Assembly (NCBI GenBank): GCA_031772625.1
Contig: CM062810.1
Coordinates: 703,728,519 to 703,792,518, forward strand
Length of the DNA: 64,000 bases
Direction of reading: 5' to 3'
Source of the DNA: Pinus tabuliformis
Taxonomy: Eukaryota > Streptophyta > Pinopsida > Pinales > Pinaceae
The notes below the pieces were generated by a model, which had not been told where the DNA came from, did no database searches, and saw only the letters and a list, made by a program, of their open reading frames with translations. Shown piece after piece: positions 44,845 to 54,505 of this stretch (position 1 is its first letter; every line of letters starts with the position of its first letter). Made by a program: the position numbers and the translations under genes.

Positions 44845-45012
44845 TGTTGACACCTAATCCTCTGCGATTGGGTGAATTTGGAATGTGAACAGTCATCAAG
44901 AAGATGAACTGATCAGTCACATTCATGTATATAACAATAGCTACCTAATGAAATAAATGAATCAGTTTTTCTGAGTTTTTCTACCAAGTCTGGAGTTACT
45001 CCTGACCTGACA
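44845..45012 (+). repeat. 3' LTR of the young copia element (168 bp)
   Basis: TGTTGACACC to CTGACCTGACA, then the ACTTT duplication. Confidence 0.94.
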
Positions 45013-45017
45013 ACTTT

Positions 45018-45650
45018 AGGCCTATGATCTTAGCCCAAATAATGAATTCTGTGTGAATGTGATAGAGGGTTTCTATGGCAGCAAAGATACCCTCTCCTTC
45101 TTCGCACATGTGACTGTCTTTTAGCCCTAGAACAGACTTCAAAGCTTTAGTATTTCTTCCTCCTTCTTCGCTATACTTGGAGACGAATTTCCTTGACTTT
45201 TTTGTACCCTTTACTCATCCTCTTTCTCACTGATTTCAGAGATGATATCATTGTCCTTTGAGGAGGTTGAATGAATTCTTATATAGGAGTTTGTCTCCTT
45301 CTTTTAGGCCGACTAGAGGCCGACATGAAGACTTGAGGCCGACTTGCTTTATATAATTTGGGTTGCTTCTTTTGATGGTGCCATTTCTTGGAGGAGGCTT
45401 ATGAATTTTCTTGGAGGTCTTCTTATGACCCTAATACATATTATTGCATGGTGTAACAAGCCCTTAAGGTCTTCAATCTTTTCTTTTGACTATTTGACTC
45501 ACTTATAGCACTTTAACTAGTGCTAGACCTATTTCAATGAGCAAGAAACTCATTGACATATATTATAAGAATAATATTTCTTTTCTTGAATAAATACAAA
45601 TATCAAAAGTACATTTATAAAGACTGAACCTAGTTACATTTCCTTCAACA
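45018..45650 (-). repeat. Right LTR of the outer element, piece 3
   Basis: Aligns with about 32680-33313 of the left LTR and ends CCTTCAACA before ATACA. Confidence 0.88.
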
Positions 45651-47800
45651 ATACATTACATGATCCAATTAATGAATGAGTGAGGGAAGCCGATGTGGGT
45701 GAGGATTAGGTGGAGGTAGGTCTAGTTGGGCCAATCAAAAGCTTTGTACAAATCAATTTTGAGAATGATCCTTTTGAGGCTCTTGAGTTTAATGGAGTGG
45801 AGGCCTTCTTATGCAGTGCTTATGGATTCATGTATCTATTTGTGGTTAATGAAAGCAAATTGTTCTTTGGAGATATGATGGGATAAGATGAGTTTGATAT
45901 GATTGGCAATGATTTTGTAGATATATTTGCATGAAGAGATAGGTCGATAGTCATCAAAAGTCAAGGGATTGTCGGCTTTGGGGATGAGAGCAATAAAAGT
46001 AGAATTGAAACCCTCCTACATATTTACAGACAGTCTGCAATCATCGATAGCCAGGAGAAAGTCCTGGCCAAATAATTCAAAGAAGGTAAGATAGAATTCA
46101 ATGAGCCATCAATCTAGTCCCGGATTTTTGTCTTTTTTAAACCATTTCAGGACTTCTTCTAGTCCCCCCAAAGTGATAAGTTTGTTCAATTTCTCTAAGT
46201 CATCATCATCCACAAACCGAGGCAATGTTTTGGAAATGTGGAGAACCTCTGATATGGTTGATTCTCGAGGGGCTATGAATAAATGACCAAAGTGTCTGAT
46301 ACCCATGCCTGCTAGTTGACTGAAAGTAGAGGGCTCCCTTCCAACTTGATCTCTAAGTGTCCATATGGTATTGGTTATCTTCCTCCCCCTCGCACATTGC
46401 TGAAAGAATTTTGTATTTTCATCCCCTTCTTGGAGCCATATGACTCTTCCTTTTAATCTCCATGCTTCCTCTTTTTGTCATAATAGTCTAATATTTTATG
46501 CTTCCAATATTGTTAGATGGTTTTTTTTCTAAGGATCAGAATCTAGAGTTCTCTGAGTCCATCAGTATAGCGAGTTCAGCTTCAATATTCATCAAGGTGG
46601 ATTCATCCCTTTTCTTCTTTTCCTTGGCCCATTTTATCATTTTGTGCTTAAGGCAAGAGATAGTATTTGCAATGGTAGAGGGATGTGGGGAATTTCTATC
46701 TTGACAGCAGTGAATCCATGACTCAACAATTTTATGGAAGTCATCCTCCTTAAGCCAGGTAGAATTTAATTTGAACGGGGATTTTGGCTTACAGGAGGAG
46801 TTCAGAATTTCTAAGAAGATGGGGGAATGATATGATATACCCCCAGAACCTATCCATTGTCTGATTATGTCCAGGCGATCCACCAGCTATAACTTTATGA
46901 GAAAGCAACCCAGTCTTCTAGTTAGTGAATCTTCCCCAATCCTCTGATTATGCCAAGTTGGTTGTATCCTGGCCATGTAAATATTCAATAAATTGTGATG
47001 ATCTAATAGATGCTCAAAATATTCCGTGAGAGGGTCATTCTGAGCATGATTTCCCCAAGATTCTCCATGACCCAGGGAGAAATTCATATCTCCACCAACG
47101 ATAATATTATCATTATTCATAATGGAATTTGACATCAGGTCATCCCAAAAAGCTTCACAGTTATGGTAGGGCCCTTATATATTGAGTAAACGAAGAGGGA
47201 TACCTAGGTCTATAGATATGAAATCTGGTCCCAGGATTCCTTCCCTCCCCAAGTAATTTTCAAGCTTCATAGTTCTTTTGTTGAAGCCAATAGCACAGCC
47301 TCCAGACCACCCTCTCACATCCAAGGAATGAAAGGTTCAACCAGGTAGGATAGAGTTTAGAAATTGTTGATATTTTCTCCATCTCCCAAGGTCTCTTGAA
47401 AATATATAACATCCAACCTCTCTACTCTAGACAGCCACCTAAGGGCCATTTTTTTATCAGGGCAGTCCAACTCCTACAATTGAAGGATAGGCACTTCATG
47501 AGGTAACCAAATCAGGGTTTCCTTTTGCTATAAGAACTCAGTCAATGGAGATTTGTTTTCTAGATGCCACCTCGATTCCAGCCTGATGGATAGCTTTTAA
47601 TATGTTGGAGTGTCTTCCTCTGGTAGTTCTCGAAAGTTTCAGGGGGGAGAGTTCATCAATTCCATAGGGGGAATACTTAGGTTGAGGATGGGATCGAAGA
47701 TTGTACCTATGGTTGGAGCTATTGTCTGATGAATCTGCGCCTCCAAGAGGATACGGTAAGGAGACCCCTTCCAGGGTAGTAGGGTTAGGGGAAGAGTTGT
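45651..47800 (-). pseudogene. LINE copy B: endonuclease and RT N-terminal half
   Basis: Minus-strand ORF2. It starts near 47499 with MKCLSFNCRSWTAL, the entry of an APE-type endonuclease, followed by VIYFQETLGDGEN; the endonuclease continues with IIVGGDMNFSLGHGESWGNH (47040-47110) and SLTRRLG (46900-46930). A helical linker (46536-46883) leads into RT with LGGLEEVLKWFKKDKNPGLD (46109-46170), then STFIALIPKADNPL and FDDYRPIS (45940-45990), INHK.IHES and FKIDLYKAFD-like motifs near 45760-45830. Several stops lie between. The stretch 47500-47800 is the ORF1 tail. The left edge is the insertion point of the outer copia-type element. Confidence 0.87.
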
Positions 47801-48428
47801 TGTTGGGTGTGGAGCATGATTATTTAGAGGTCTTTGTTTTAGCCGGATGTATATCCCAGGAAGATTGTACACTCCTCCACGCGGGGGGGTGCGGGGGGGA
47901 CTTATCCCCCCCGCGAGGGTCCGGGGAGGGCTAATCCCCCTCGGCTGGGGGATCCAGGGGTCAGCGGTCCCCCTGCGAGGGTTTCAGGGGCAACGCCCCC
48001 GAAGCTAAAAACAGATGTAAAATTGCCTTATAAAAATATAGTAATTTCTAGTCAATCTGAGTCGTTCATTAGGCAGATGATCTTACAGTAGAATTTATGT
48101 TTAGTTTAGGGTTTTTTTTCCCTAGAAGGCAACCCCTCTCTTGGTATGAGGGTATTGCATTGAGTTTGTGAAATATGTGTGTGTTCTCAGAGTGAGAAAT
48201 AGAGAGGTGAGACTGTGAGAGAAAACAAAGGATATTACAATGGATCTACTGTAGGTTGTGTCTCTTCATTTTGCAGGATAATAGAAAGGAAGGACTAGTT
48301 GTTTGGGGTGGATGTAGTCCAAACTAGGTGAACCACGTATATCTGTGTCTCTCTGGTTTTATGTGTTTGTGTTTTTCCACATATTATATGTCTTCCATTT
48401 ATCTATCATATGTAATATTTTTCTAACA
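47801..48428 (+). mobile_element. Solo LTR (628 bp) in LINE copy B
   Basis: Begins TGTTGGGTGTGG and ends TTTTCTAACA, with GTTGT at 47796-47800 and 48429-48433. The first 200 bases include a strongly GC-rich segment (47880-48000) with four hairpins; the rest is ordinary LTR sequence rich in GTGTGT. No internal region or partner LTR is present. GC-rich reiterated G/C blocks like these occur in several plant copia LTRs, so copia is a reasonable guess. Confidence 0.87.
47891..48000 (+). other. GC-rich stem-loop series in the 628-bp solo LTR
   Basis: Hairpin 1 is perfect for ten pairs: GCGGGGGGGA, loop CTTA, TCCCCCCCGC (47891-47914). Hairpin 2: CCGGGGAGGG, loop CTAA, TCCCCCTCGG (about 47921-47944; nine of ten pair with G-U). 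Hairpin 3: CAGGGG/CCCCTG (about 47955-47975). Hairpin 4: TTCAGGGG, loop CAACG, CCCCCGAA (about 47983-48003). The similar spacing suggests decayed copies of one unit. Confidence 0.75.
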
Positions 48429-48793
48429 GTTGTAAAGGGGAGTTGTAGCCACACGACAAGGGATCAGATTCAAATTGCAAGTAGACAAAAAAGAACTGGA
48501 AAAAGATAAAGATATGTTGGCACATTCAGAAATAAATTCATGAGATGTTATAGGGGGAGAAGAAGAGAGAACATTACCTAGAAGCAGACCAGATCCAGAA
48601 GAGTGTGAGCGAGTAACCCTTGTTGAAGGTGTCTGAGTTGTCAAATGTTGTGTGTTCTTTTTAGTGTCCTTATGTCACCTTAGCGGTTTGGTGGTCACAT
48701 TTGTTTAAGCAGTCACTTCTTCATCGACATGAGTTTGTGTTCATACAAATTCTTGTCATTCTTTTGATTCCTTGTTCACCATATTGTTCATCG
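48429..48793 (-). pseudogene. LINE copy B, ORF1 C-terminal part
   Basis: A minus-strand Ser/Thr-rich tail (TPSTRVTRSHSSGSGLLLGN, about 48575-48635) and a preceding basic region with MTRICMNTNS. It lies between two solo LTRs and joins, in the same orientation, to the ORF1 zinc-knuckle region at 50842 once the insertion is disregarded. Confidence 0.75.
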
Positions 48794-49208
48794 TGATCTA
48801 AAAAAGGATCCTGGATAAACCTCTAAGTCTAAAAGACTTCATATAAGAGGTAAAATGTGCCAAATGGCACAAATCCTTTGTAAATTAGAGGAAAATAAAA
48901 ATCGCAAGCTGCTCTCAGAAATAGTCTCATTGCATAGATCTCCTCATTCTGAATCCAACGCAACTTGAATGTGTGAAAACGGACTTCATATGAAGGAGTT
49001 ATCACAAAGAGAAGCTCCCCTTGTTCTTTGGGAAAAGAGGCAAAAATCCTTTAAAAATGGGCAAAAGACCCTTATAAGGGAAACTCGCATCGCATGAGGC
49101 CAAGACTTAAAGTCAAGTGGAAGGCACCCCCGATCAGCGACCTCCAATGATCGGATCGGTCAGTCGAACCGAAGGAAAGCAGTGTATACCCCAGGGAAAG
49201 GTCTCAGA

Positions 49209-49332
49209 CCGATGCGATGGTGCGATCGCCGAAATCGGCAGATCGCAATCGGTGATACCACAAGGCAGAACATGCAACGGGACCAAGCCGATGTGACACT
49301 GCGATCGCTGATATCAGCAGATTGCAATCGGC
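49209..49332 (+). repeat. Duplicated long hairpin (79-bp period)
   Basis: Copy 1: CCGAT ... TGCGATC GCCGA aa TCGGC a GATCGCA ATCGG (49209-49252). Copy 2: GCCGAT ... TGCGATC GCTGA ta TCAGC a GATTGCA ATCGGC (49287-49332). Between copies GCCGA/TCGGC became GCTGA/TCAGC, a paired change, and GATCGCA became GATTGCA, which still pairs through G-U. Confidence 0.82.
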
Positions 49333-49351
49333 GAACACAACAGAGCAGGGC

Positions 49352-49364
49352 TTATATATATATA

Positions 49365-49445
<81 letters not shown>

Positions 49446-49458
49446 CTGTATATGTATA
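49352..49458. repeat. (TATATG)n microsatellite
   Basis: A short (TA)n lead-in followed by about fifteen TATATG hexamers, one changed to TATCTG. The Tyr/Met/Ile/Val-rich frames across it are artefacts. Confidence 0.95.
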
Positions 49459-50149
49459 TATGCCCAATGCGATAGCCAGACCCGACAGCGATATGAACTG
49501 GATTTAATATATTTTGAAATCTGCCAAAAGGCATTTCTTTATATATTTTTGTATATTTCGTTATTAAACGAAATACAAAGGGGAAGCGCGATGCAATGAA
49601 AATCGGACCCGAAAGGGTTCCGAAATGAAAATACATGATATTTGGAATCCGTCATGAGCCATTTTGCGATATTTTCCATGTTTTAATGTATTTTTGAAAT
49701 ACAAAGAGAAACCTTGGAATAGGCCAATTGCAACATGCGATGGCGACTTACGGGCGGACCCGATAGAAAATTAAAGTGCAGATATGAAAATTTGAAGTCT
49801 GGAACAGTGTTCTCTATGGAATTTTCCTGTACTTTACAATGTTCTCTATGTAAAACACAAATTGACTGTTTTTGAAGGATTTCAAGCACCAACGCCCTCA
49901 TCCATTATGGAACAGGTGGTCGCCTACCCTAAAGGCATTATGCAATGATTATTGAACGCTCAGAGAAGGGATTTGAGCGGACCAAAGCGGGAAGACAGAG
50001 AGCCTGAGAGGGAAAATGAACAGGCAATGTGATTTGTCTTAAAAGCCACAGAAGGACAGAGACAGTGGTTGTTGGAGGCTTCTGAGACTATTGGATGTTG
50101 AAAGCCAAGCCAATGCAGGAACCTAAGGCAAAAGAGGCAGTGCAAAAGC

Positions 50150-50400
50150 CAAGGGAGTCACTTGGAATTAAAGTGAAAAGCCCAAAGAGAGTTGTAAACA
50201 GCCAGAGGACCAAGAAGCCAGAGCCGAAGAGCCAGAGCTAAAAAGCCAAAGTCAGAGCCAAGAGCCAGAACCAAGAGATAAAGAGCCAAAATCAGAGCCA
50301 AAGAGCTAGAGTCAGAGCCAAAGAGCCAAAGTCAAAGCCAAGATCTAGAACCAAGAGCCAAGAGCCAGAGCTTGAAGTGCCAGAGCTTGAAGTGCCAGGG
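50150..50400. repeat. Degenerate AGAGCCA(A)-type minisatellite
   Basis: Irregular reiteration of AGAGCCAAAG, AGAGCCAGA and TCAGAGCCA, ending with two copies of GAGCTTGAAGTGCC. It lies in the LTR and has no frame worth reporting. Confidence 0.8.
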
Positions 50401-50841
50401 GATAAAATGGTGTCTGAACCCACTATTTTTGTGTAGAACAGCAGGAGTTAAGCCAAGATCTTGTAAAAAAGAATTACACCATAATCCCAGAGAGCCTAGT
50501 TGAGTTGACTAGAGCTCACGGAGACGTAGCCCAAGAGTTTTGGGTGAACTCCTAATTAAATTTCTGTTTCTGTGTGATTGTTTATTGCTGCATTGTCTCT
50601 GCTGTTTTATTTACTGTTAAATGCATTTATATATCAGTTTAAGCATATCCACTTACAGCACAACAACAGAAATTAAAGCATGTAATCAGTTTAAAACAAA
50701 TACCAGCATACACCCATGTTCTCAAGCATTTCTTAATTCTGCATTGGTTAATCACATAGACTTGGGAATATTTAAAGCTTTGGAAGTGGTAGAGGTTCTT
50801 ATAAGATAGACAAGAAGCCTAAGTTCCCCATTTTCAGATCA

Positions 50842-52340
50842 CATCGGGAAATCCTTATAGATATTTCCCACTTCATGGCATCTTCTGCAATGGAAAGGGA
50901 CCCCTTCATAGTCCAGAATCTTTCATCTTATGTGACCATGGTATTGGAGACGAAAACTCTCCATGGGACCTTCCTCGGTGTCCAAGTGAACCAGAATTCT
51001 AGTTATAGCTACATTCCCCATTTCCATGAAGGACTTTTCATGGTCTAAATAGACCCCAGATCGTCTCCGATGCATCTGAACACATCCTTAGACCAGAAAT
51101 GGAGTGGTAATCCTAGTATTCTGACCCATATAGGACCTGCCCCAAATTTTTCTTTGTTTGGGTCAAAGACAGGAATCCAACGCTTTAGAAGAACCAGAGT
51201 CATTTCAATATGCCAAAATTTGGAAAGGACCCAATTCACATATTCAAGGAGAGTGAAAATGAGGGAAAACCACCCTCTTGTCACAGTGAGGACCGTTGAT
51301 AACTGGTCAAGGGTATTGCCCTAGATTTTCGTCACTCGTCTCTTGAGCCTTGTTGTGGAATAGTTACGTCCTCTGAGCCTACCGACCAACACTGAGCTCT
51401 TTGTTTCTGCAACCTGTGACATGCTAATGCCTTTGCCAAAAACTAATAATCGTCTGAGTTCCCTGACCTTTGTGCACTTAGACTTTTTCCCCCTATTTTT
51501 TTTATTGTTCTTCACATGTTTTCCCTATCTCCTCTTAGTGAGCTTCGTCAGAGTCAGAAACCCTAACGTCTTCTTCATCCAATATCTGATGGGGGATGCC
51601 TTCAAAGCAGCCCAAGGTTTTTATAGTATGTGTCAGTTGTGGTACCCGGGATCCAAGGTTTGCAACCCTTGATGCATTAAACCCCAATCTCTCAAAACCA
51701 ATAGTTTCTTATTCAAATATAGGAAACCCTACTGTCACCGCACATTTCTCACCTTGTCCAAATGCAACTTTGAAAGTTGCTCAAGCTCCCATATCTATAA
51801 TTCTAACAGAGACGAGATCATAAGTTTCAATTGGGGTTGATAGTATGGTAAAATTAGGTCAATACCTGCTCGAACTATGGAGGTAGGATGAGAAAACCCT
51901 AGGGCATTGAGGCAGGTCACACCATCTTCCATATCAGTAATATAGGGCTCGACATGGTCAGCAGGTACCCGAGAGATCTCTAGTGAGTGCAAAGAGAGAT
52001 GTTGAGGTGGATCCTTCGTCCAAATCAATGTGTGATCCATTGAGTCTGTGGAGTACTCAACAATTTCCTCATCCATATCAACAGAGTTTCCAAAAATGAT
52101 CACAAAAGCGTTTCGTTGAGAGTGTAGTTGTTGTCTACCATCAGAGTCACAGCCTAGAAACAATGTCGCGTCCTTCGCCTTCCCCGAGATTTTTTTAGCT
52201 TTCCTCACCACGTGTTGCCTATGTCCACGGGAATCAGATTCCACGGACCCTAATCGTGCCCTAGACTGTCACTATCTCTTGCAACACTACAAGACTTCAG
52301 AGCCCTAGCCATTCCACCCCCTCACAAACACTCATCCCTC
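50842..52340 (-). pseudogene. LINE copy B ORF1 and 5' end
   Basis: ORF1 starts near 52244 (MESDSRGHRQ) and runs leftward. 51045-51284 is a DUF4283-type domain: GWFSLIFTLLEYVNWVLSKF, then GPIWVRILGLPLHFWS, common in plant LINE ORF1. A zinc-knuckle region follows (VPFHCRRCHEVGNIYKDFP, about 50848-50905). ORF1 protein binds element RNA. Stops near 51040 and elsewhere break it. About 90 bases upstream of the start appear to be the 5' end of the LINE, which abuts RTE-type sequence at about 52340. Confidence 0.82.
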
Positions 52341-52520
52341 TTCATTTAAAGTTTCTTTCATATCAATTAATCTACAATAATTTCCTCATCTAGCCATGCA
52401 GGATTAGGGTTGGAATCATTAATTAAACAAGTAGCTTGATTGGTTGCAGTTATAGAATTAAAGTCTCCTACCAAGAGGGTACTATCTTCATTTCTTAAAC
52501 TATAAATAGTTTGTTCTTAG
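52341..52520 (-). pseudogene. RTE-like LINE endonuclease scrap
   Basis: Minus-strand frame with TLLVGDFNSITATNQATCL and NPNPAWLDEEI, an endonuclease block containing the GDFN catalytic motif. It resembles plant RTE-type LINEs such as the one at 8400-9480. LINE B appears to have inserted into it, since the match ends near 52340. Confidence 0.7.
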
Positions 52521-52595
52521 GCTTTTGTAGGGACCATTTTAATCTAGACTTCTTTCTTATAAATTGTATAGTTAATATGCATGAAATAAAAAAGT

Positions 52596-52597
<2 letters not shown>

Positions 52598-52681
<84 letters not shown>
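52598..52681. repeat. (TA)n microsatellite
   Basis: About 84 bases of pure TA. Confidence 0.95.
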
Positions 52682-52683
<2 letters not shown>

Positions 52684-52689
52684 TATTTG

Positions 52690-53480
52690 TATTAATATCT
52701 GAAAACTTCATAAAATTGTATTGTTTGAGAAAGTCTTTCTTACAAATTCGTGAAAAGAAATGGTTTTCTTTTTCTTTTATTTTTCTTTTCTTTCCACCAA
52801 TCCCTCTATCGTGGGGATATATTTTTCCATGCCAACCACAATACAAATAATTATATGTTAGGGACCTTATATTATTCATTCTTCCAAGTTTCAACTATGA
52901 ATATAATATAAATATCCCCTCATAATCCATCAACTTAATATAAGCCTTCAATGGAAAGTTTTTTTATCTATGCTGAATTACTCATATTGGAAAGCATGAA
53001 TAATAAATAAAAGTTATAGAAGGAACTTGTGCACCTAATTTACCATGGGGTTTGAATAGCAGCAAAACAACTAGAATGGAGCTCAAATATACCTCACCAT
53101 AGCATCAATTAGAGATCCTTTTGAATTTAATCCATCTTTGAACTCAATCCATGACATACCAAGAAATCACCACAAACCATAGCTCATTGTAGTTGCCTTA
53201 GAATTTAATATGCTAGGAATTTCATCACATAGATATTTCACCATTGATTTATCTCCAAAAAATTGTTTTATTTCTAGGGAAACTTCTCTTTTGCAGAGCA
53301 TACATACTCTACAAAAAAACTTGTTCTCATGTCTACCTAGCAATCTCTATTTTGTGTGTAGTTTCTATGCATATGTTTATTGGATTGGATAGGTCATCTC
53401 TATATCTATGTTTCTTTTGATTTTCTTTATATATATGTTATTGGGATTTTTGTGCTTATGTTTGTAGTCCCACAAAACAA
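52690..53480. other. Unassigned AT-rich DNA
   Basis: No gene or clear repeat apart from short echoes of the ATATTTCACCA motif that becomes reiterated further right. Confidence 0.5.
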
Positions 53481-54240
53481 AGCCAGAGACAAAAGTGAAT
53501 AACTAACAACATAATAGTATTTAGTAAAGACAAATATGTCACCACAAACTATTTAATATTGAGATAGATATTTCACCATGGACCATTTAATATCAATGCA
53601 AATAAGTTTTTAAAAACCATATTCTCTTATCTATGTGTTAGAAAAGTATTTTCAAGACAAATATTTCACCACAAACCATTAATATCATGATAGATATTTC
53701 ACTATAAGAAAATATTTTATCATCAATTCTATAAAAATAAAATAAAAAATCAACTAAAATGACATAGATAATAATAGTTGTTATTGTTAATCTTACAAAT
53801 AGTTAATATATTGCCATATTAAATGATGAAGAAAATTCTAAATCAAAATGGATTAGATTTTTGAATCAATTTATTTGATTACATCTTCCATTAAATCATA
53901 AAAATACATCTAATTTTTCATATTAAATATATAAATAGATTTAAGAAAAAAACCTTCAACTAAAATGATCATAAAAATAATAGTTATTAATATTAATCTT
54001 ACCAATAGTGATGATATATTGCATATCCAATCATGAAAATAATTCTAAATCAATTTTTATCAATTTTGTAAATCAATTTGCTTGATTTAATTCATAAAAA
54101 TATTTTTGAATTTTTTATAATAAATATATAAAGAGATTGAAAGGTTTTACACCAAAGTGGCCTTGACAGAAAATAAAACTTGAAAATATATAAAGAGATT
54201 GAAAGGTTTTCCACCAAAGTGGCTTTGACAATTTCAGTTG
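53481..54240. repeat. Degenerate tandem repeats
   Basis: First, the phrase ATATTTCACCACAAACCATT recurs in diverged form about four times (53535-53700). Then two diverged units of about 200 bases (53754-53950 and 53958-54120) share CTAAAATGA, AATAATAGTT, AATCTTAC.AATAG, GATATATTGCATAT and AATTCTAAATCAA. Last, a 62-bp period repeat AATATATAAAGAGATTGAAA lies at 54123-54230. A dispersed copy of the middle unit is at 7595-7690. Confidence 0.7.
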
Positions 54241-54490
54241 TTAATATTAATGTCATTTAATAAAAATTATTTACAATTCCTTAAATAAATTGGAATTTCA
54301 AAAAAAAAAATCCAAGATGATAGTTGTAAATGGTTAACTTTTCATATAAATGACTTTGGTATGTATTAACTTTTTGGAATTATTGAAACTTGGCAATAAT
54401 TAATAATGCTTAAATACATTTGTTAAATATGTTTATAAAATCTCACTAATTATTACTTAAATTCAAAATTTAATTAAAACTATGATAATT
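54241..54490. other. Unassigned AT-rich DNA
   Basis: Nothing recognised. Confidence 0.5.
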
Positions 54491-54505
54491 AAGAATATAT
54501 ACATA

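Larger units (their letters stand above)
39687..45012 (+). mobile_element. Young Ty1/copia element, 5.3 kb, nested in the outer element's LTR
   Basis: Two 168-bp LTRs (39687-39854, 44845-45012) differ at 4 positions. Target duplication ACTTT at 39682-39686 and 45013-45017. PBS TGGTATCAGAGCC follows the left LTR directly, and polypurine tract AAGGGGGGGAA (44834-44844) precedes the right LTR. The pol gene is in copia order (protease, integrase, RT, RNase H). A frameshift, a nonsense codon and a lost catalytic Asp make it inactive. It is likely the most recent full insertion in the window. Confidence 0.95.
31845..45650 (-). mobile_element. Gag-bearing copia-type LTR element with nested insertions
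   Basis: Outer element of a nest, inserted in LINE B with ATACA on both sides (31840-31844 and 45651-45655). LTR ends are TGTTGAAG and CTTCAACA, a perfect 8-base inverted repeat. After removing the two inner elements the internal part is only about 2.4 kb (33314-35756) and carries a copia gag but no polymerase. The right LTR has lost about 265 bases together with the PBS and the start of gag. Orientation is minus, judged by gag and by the polypurine tract beside the left LTR. Confidence 0.88.
48794..50841 (+). mobile_element. Solo LTR (2048 bp) in LINE copy B ORF1
   Basis: Starts TGATCTAAAAAAGG and ends CATTTTCAGATCA, so the ends are the inverted pair TGATCT/AGATCA. CATCG occurs at 48789-48793 and 50842-50846. 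The LINE ORF1 reading is continuous across the site. It contains a duplicated hairpin (49209-49332), a TATATG microsatellite and a GAGCCA-type minisatellite. No PBS or coding region is visible. The length and ends suggest a gypsy LTR; family not identified. Confidence 0.87.

Noticed and set aside
47880-48000. CpG island or host gene promoter
   Set aside because: The GC-rich block lies inside a solo LTR with an exact target duplication and no host gene follows.
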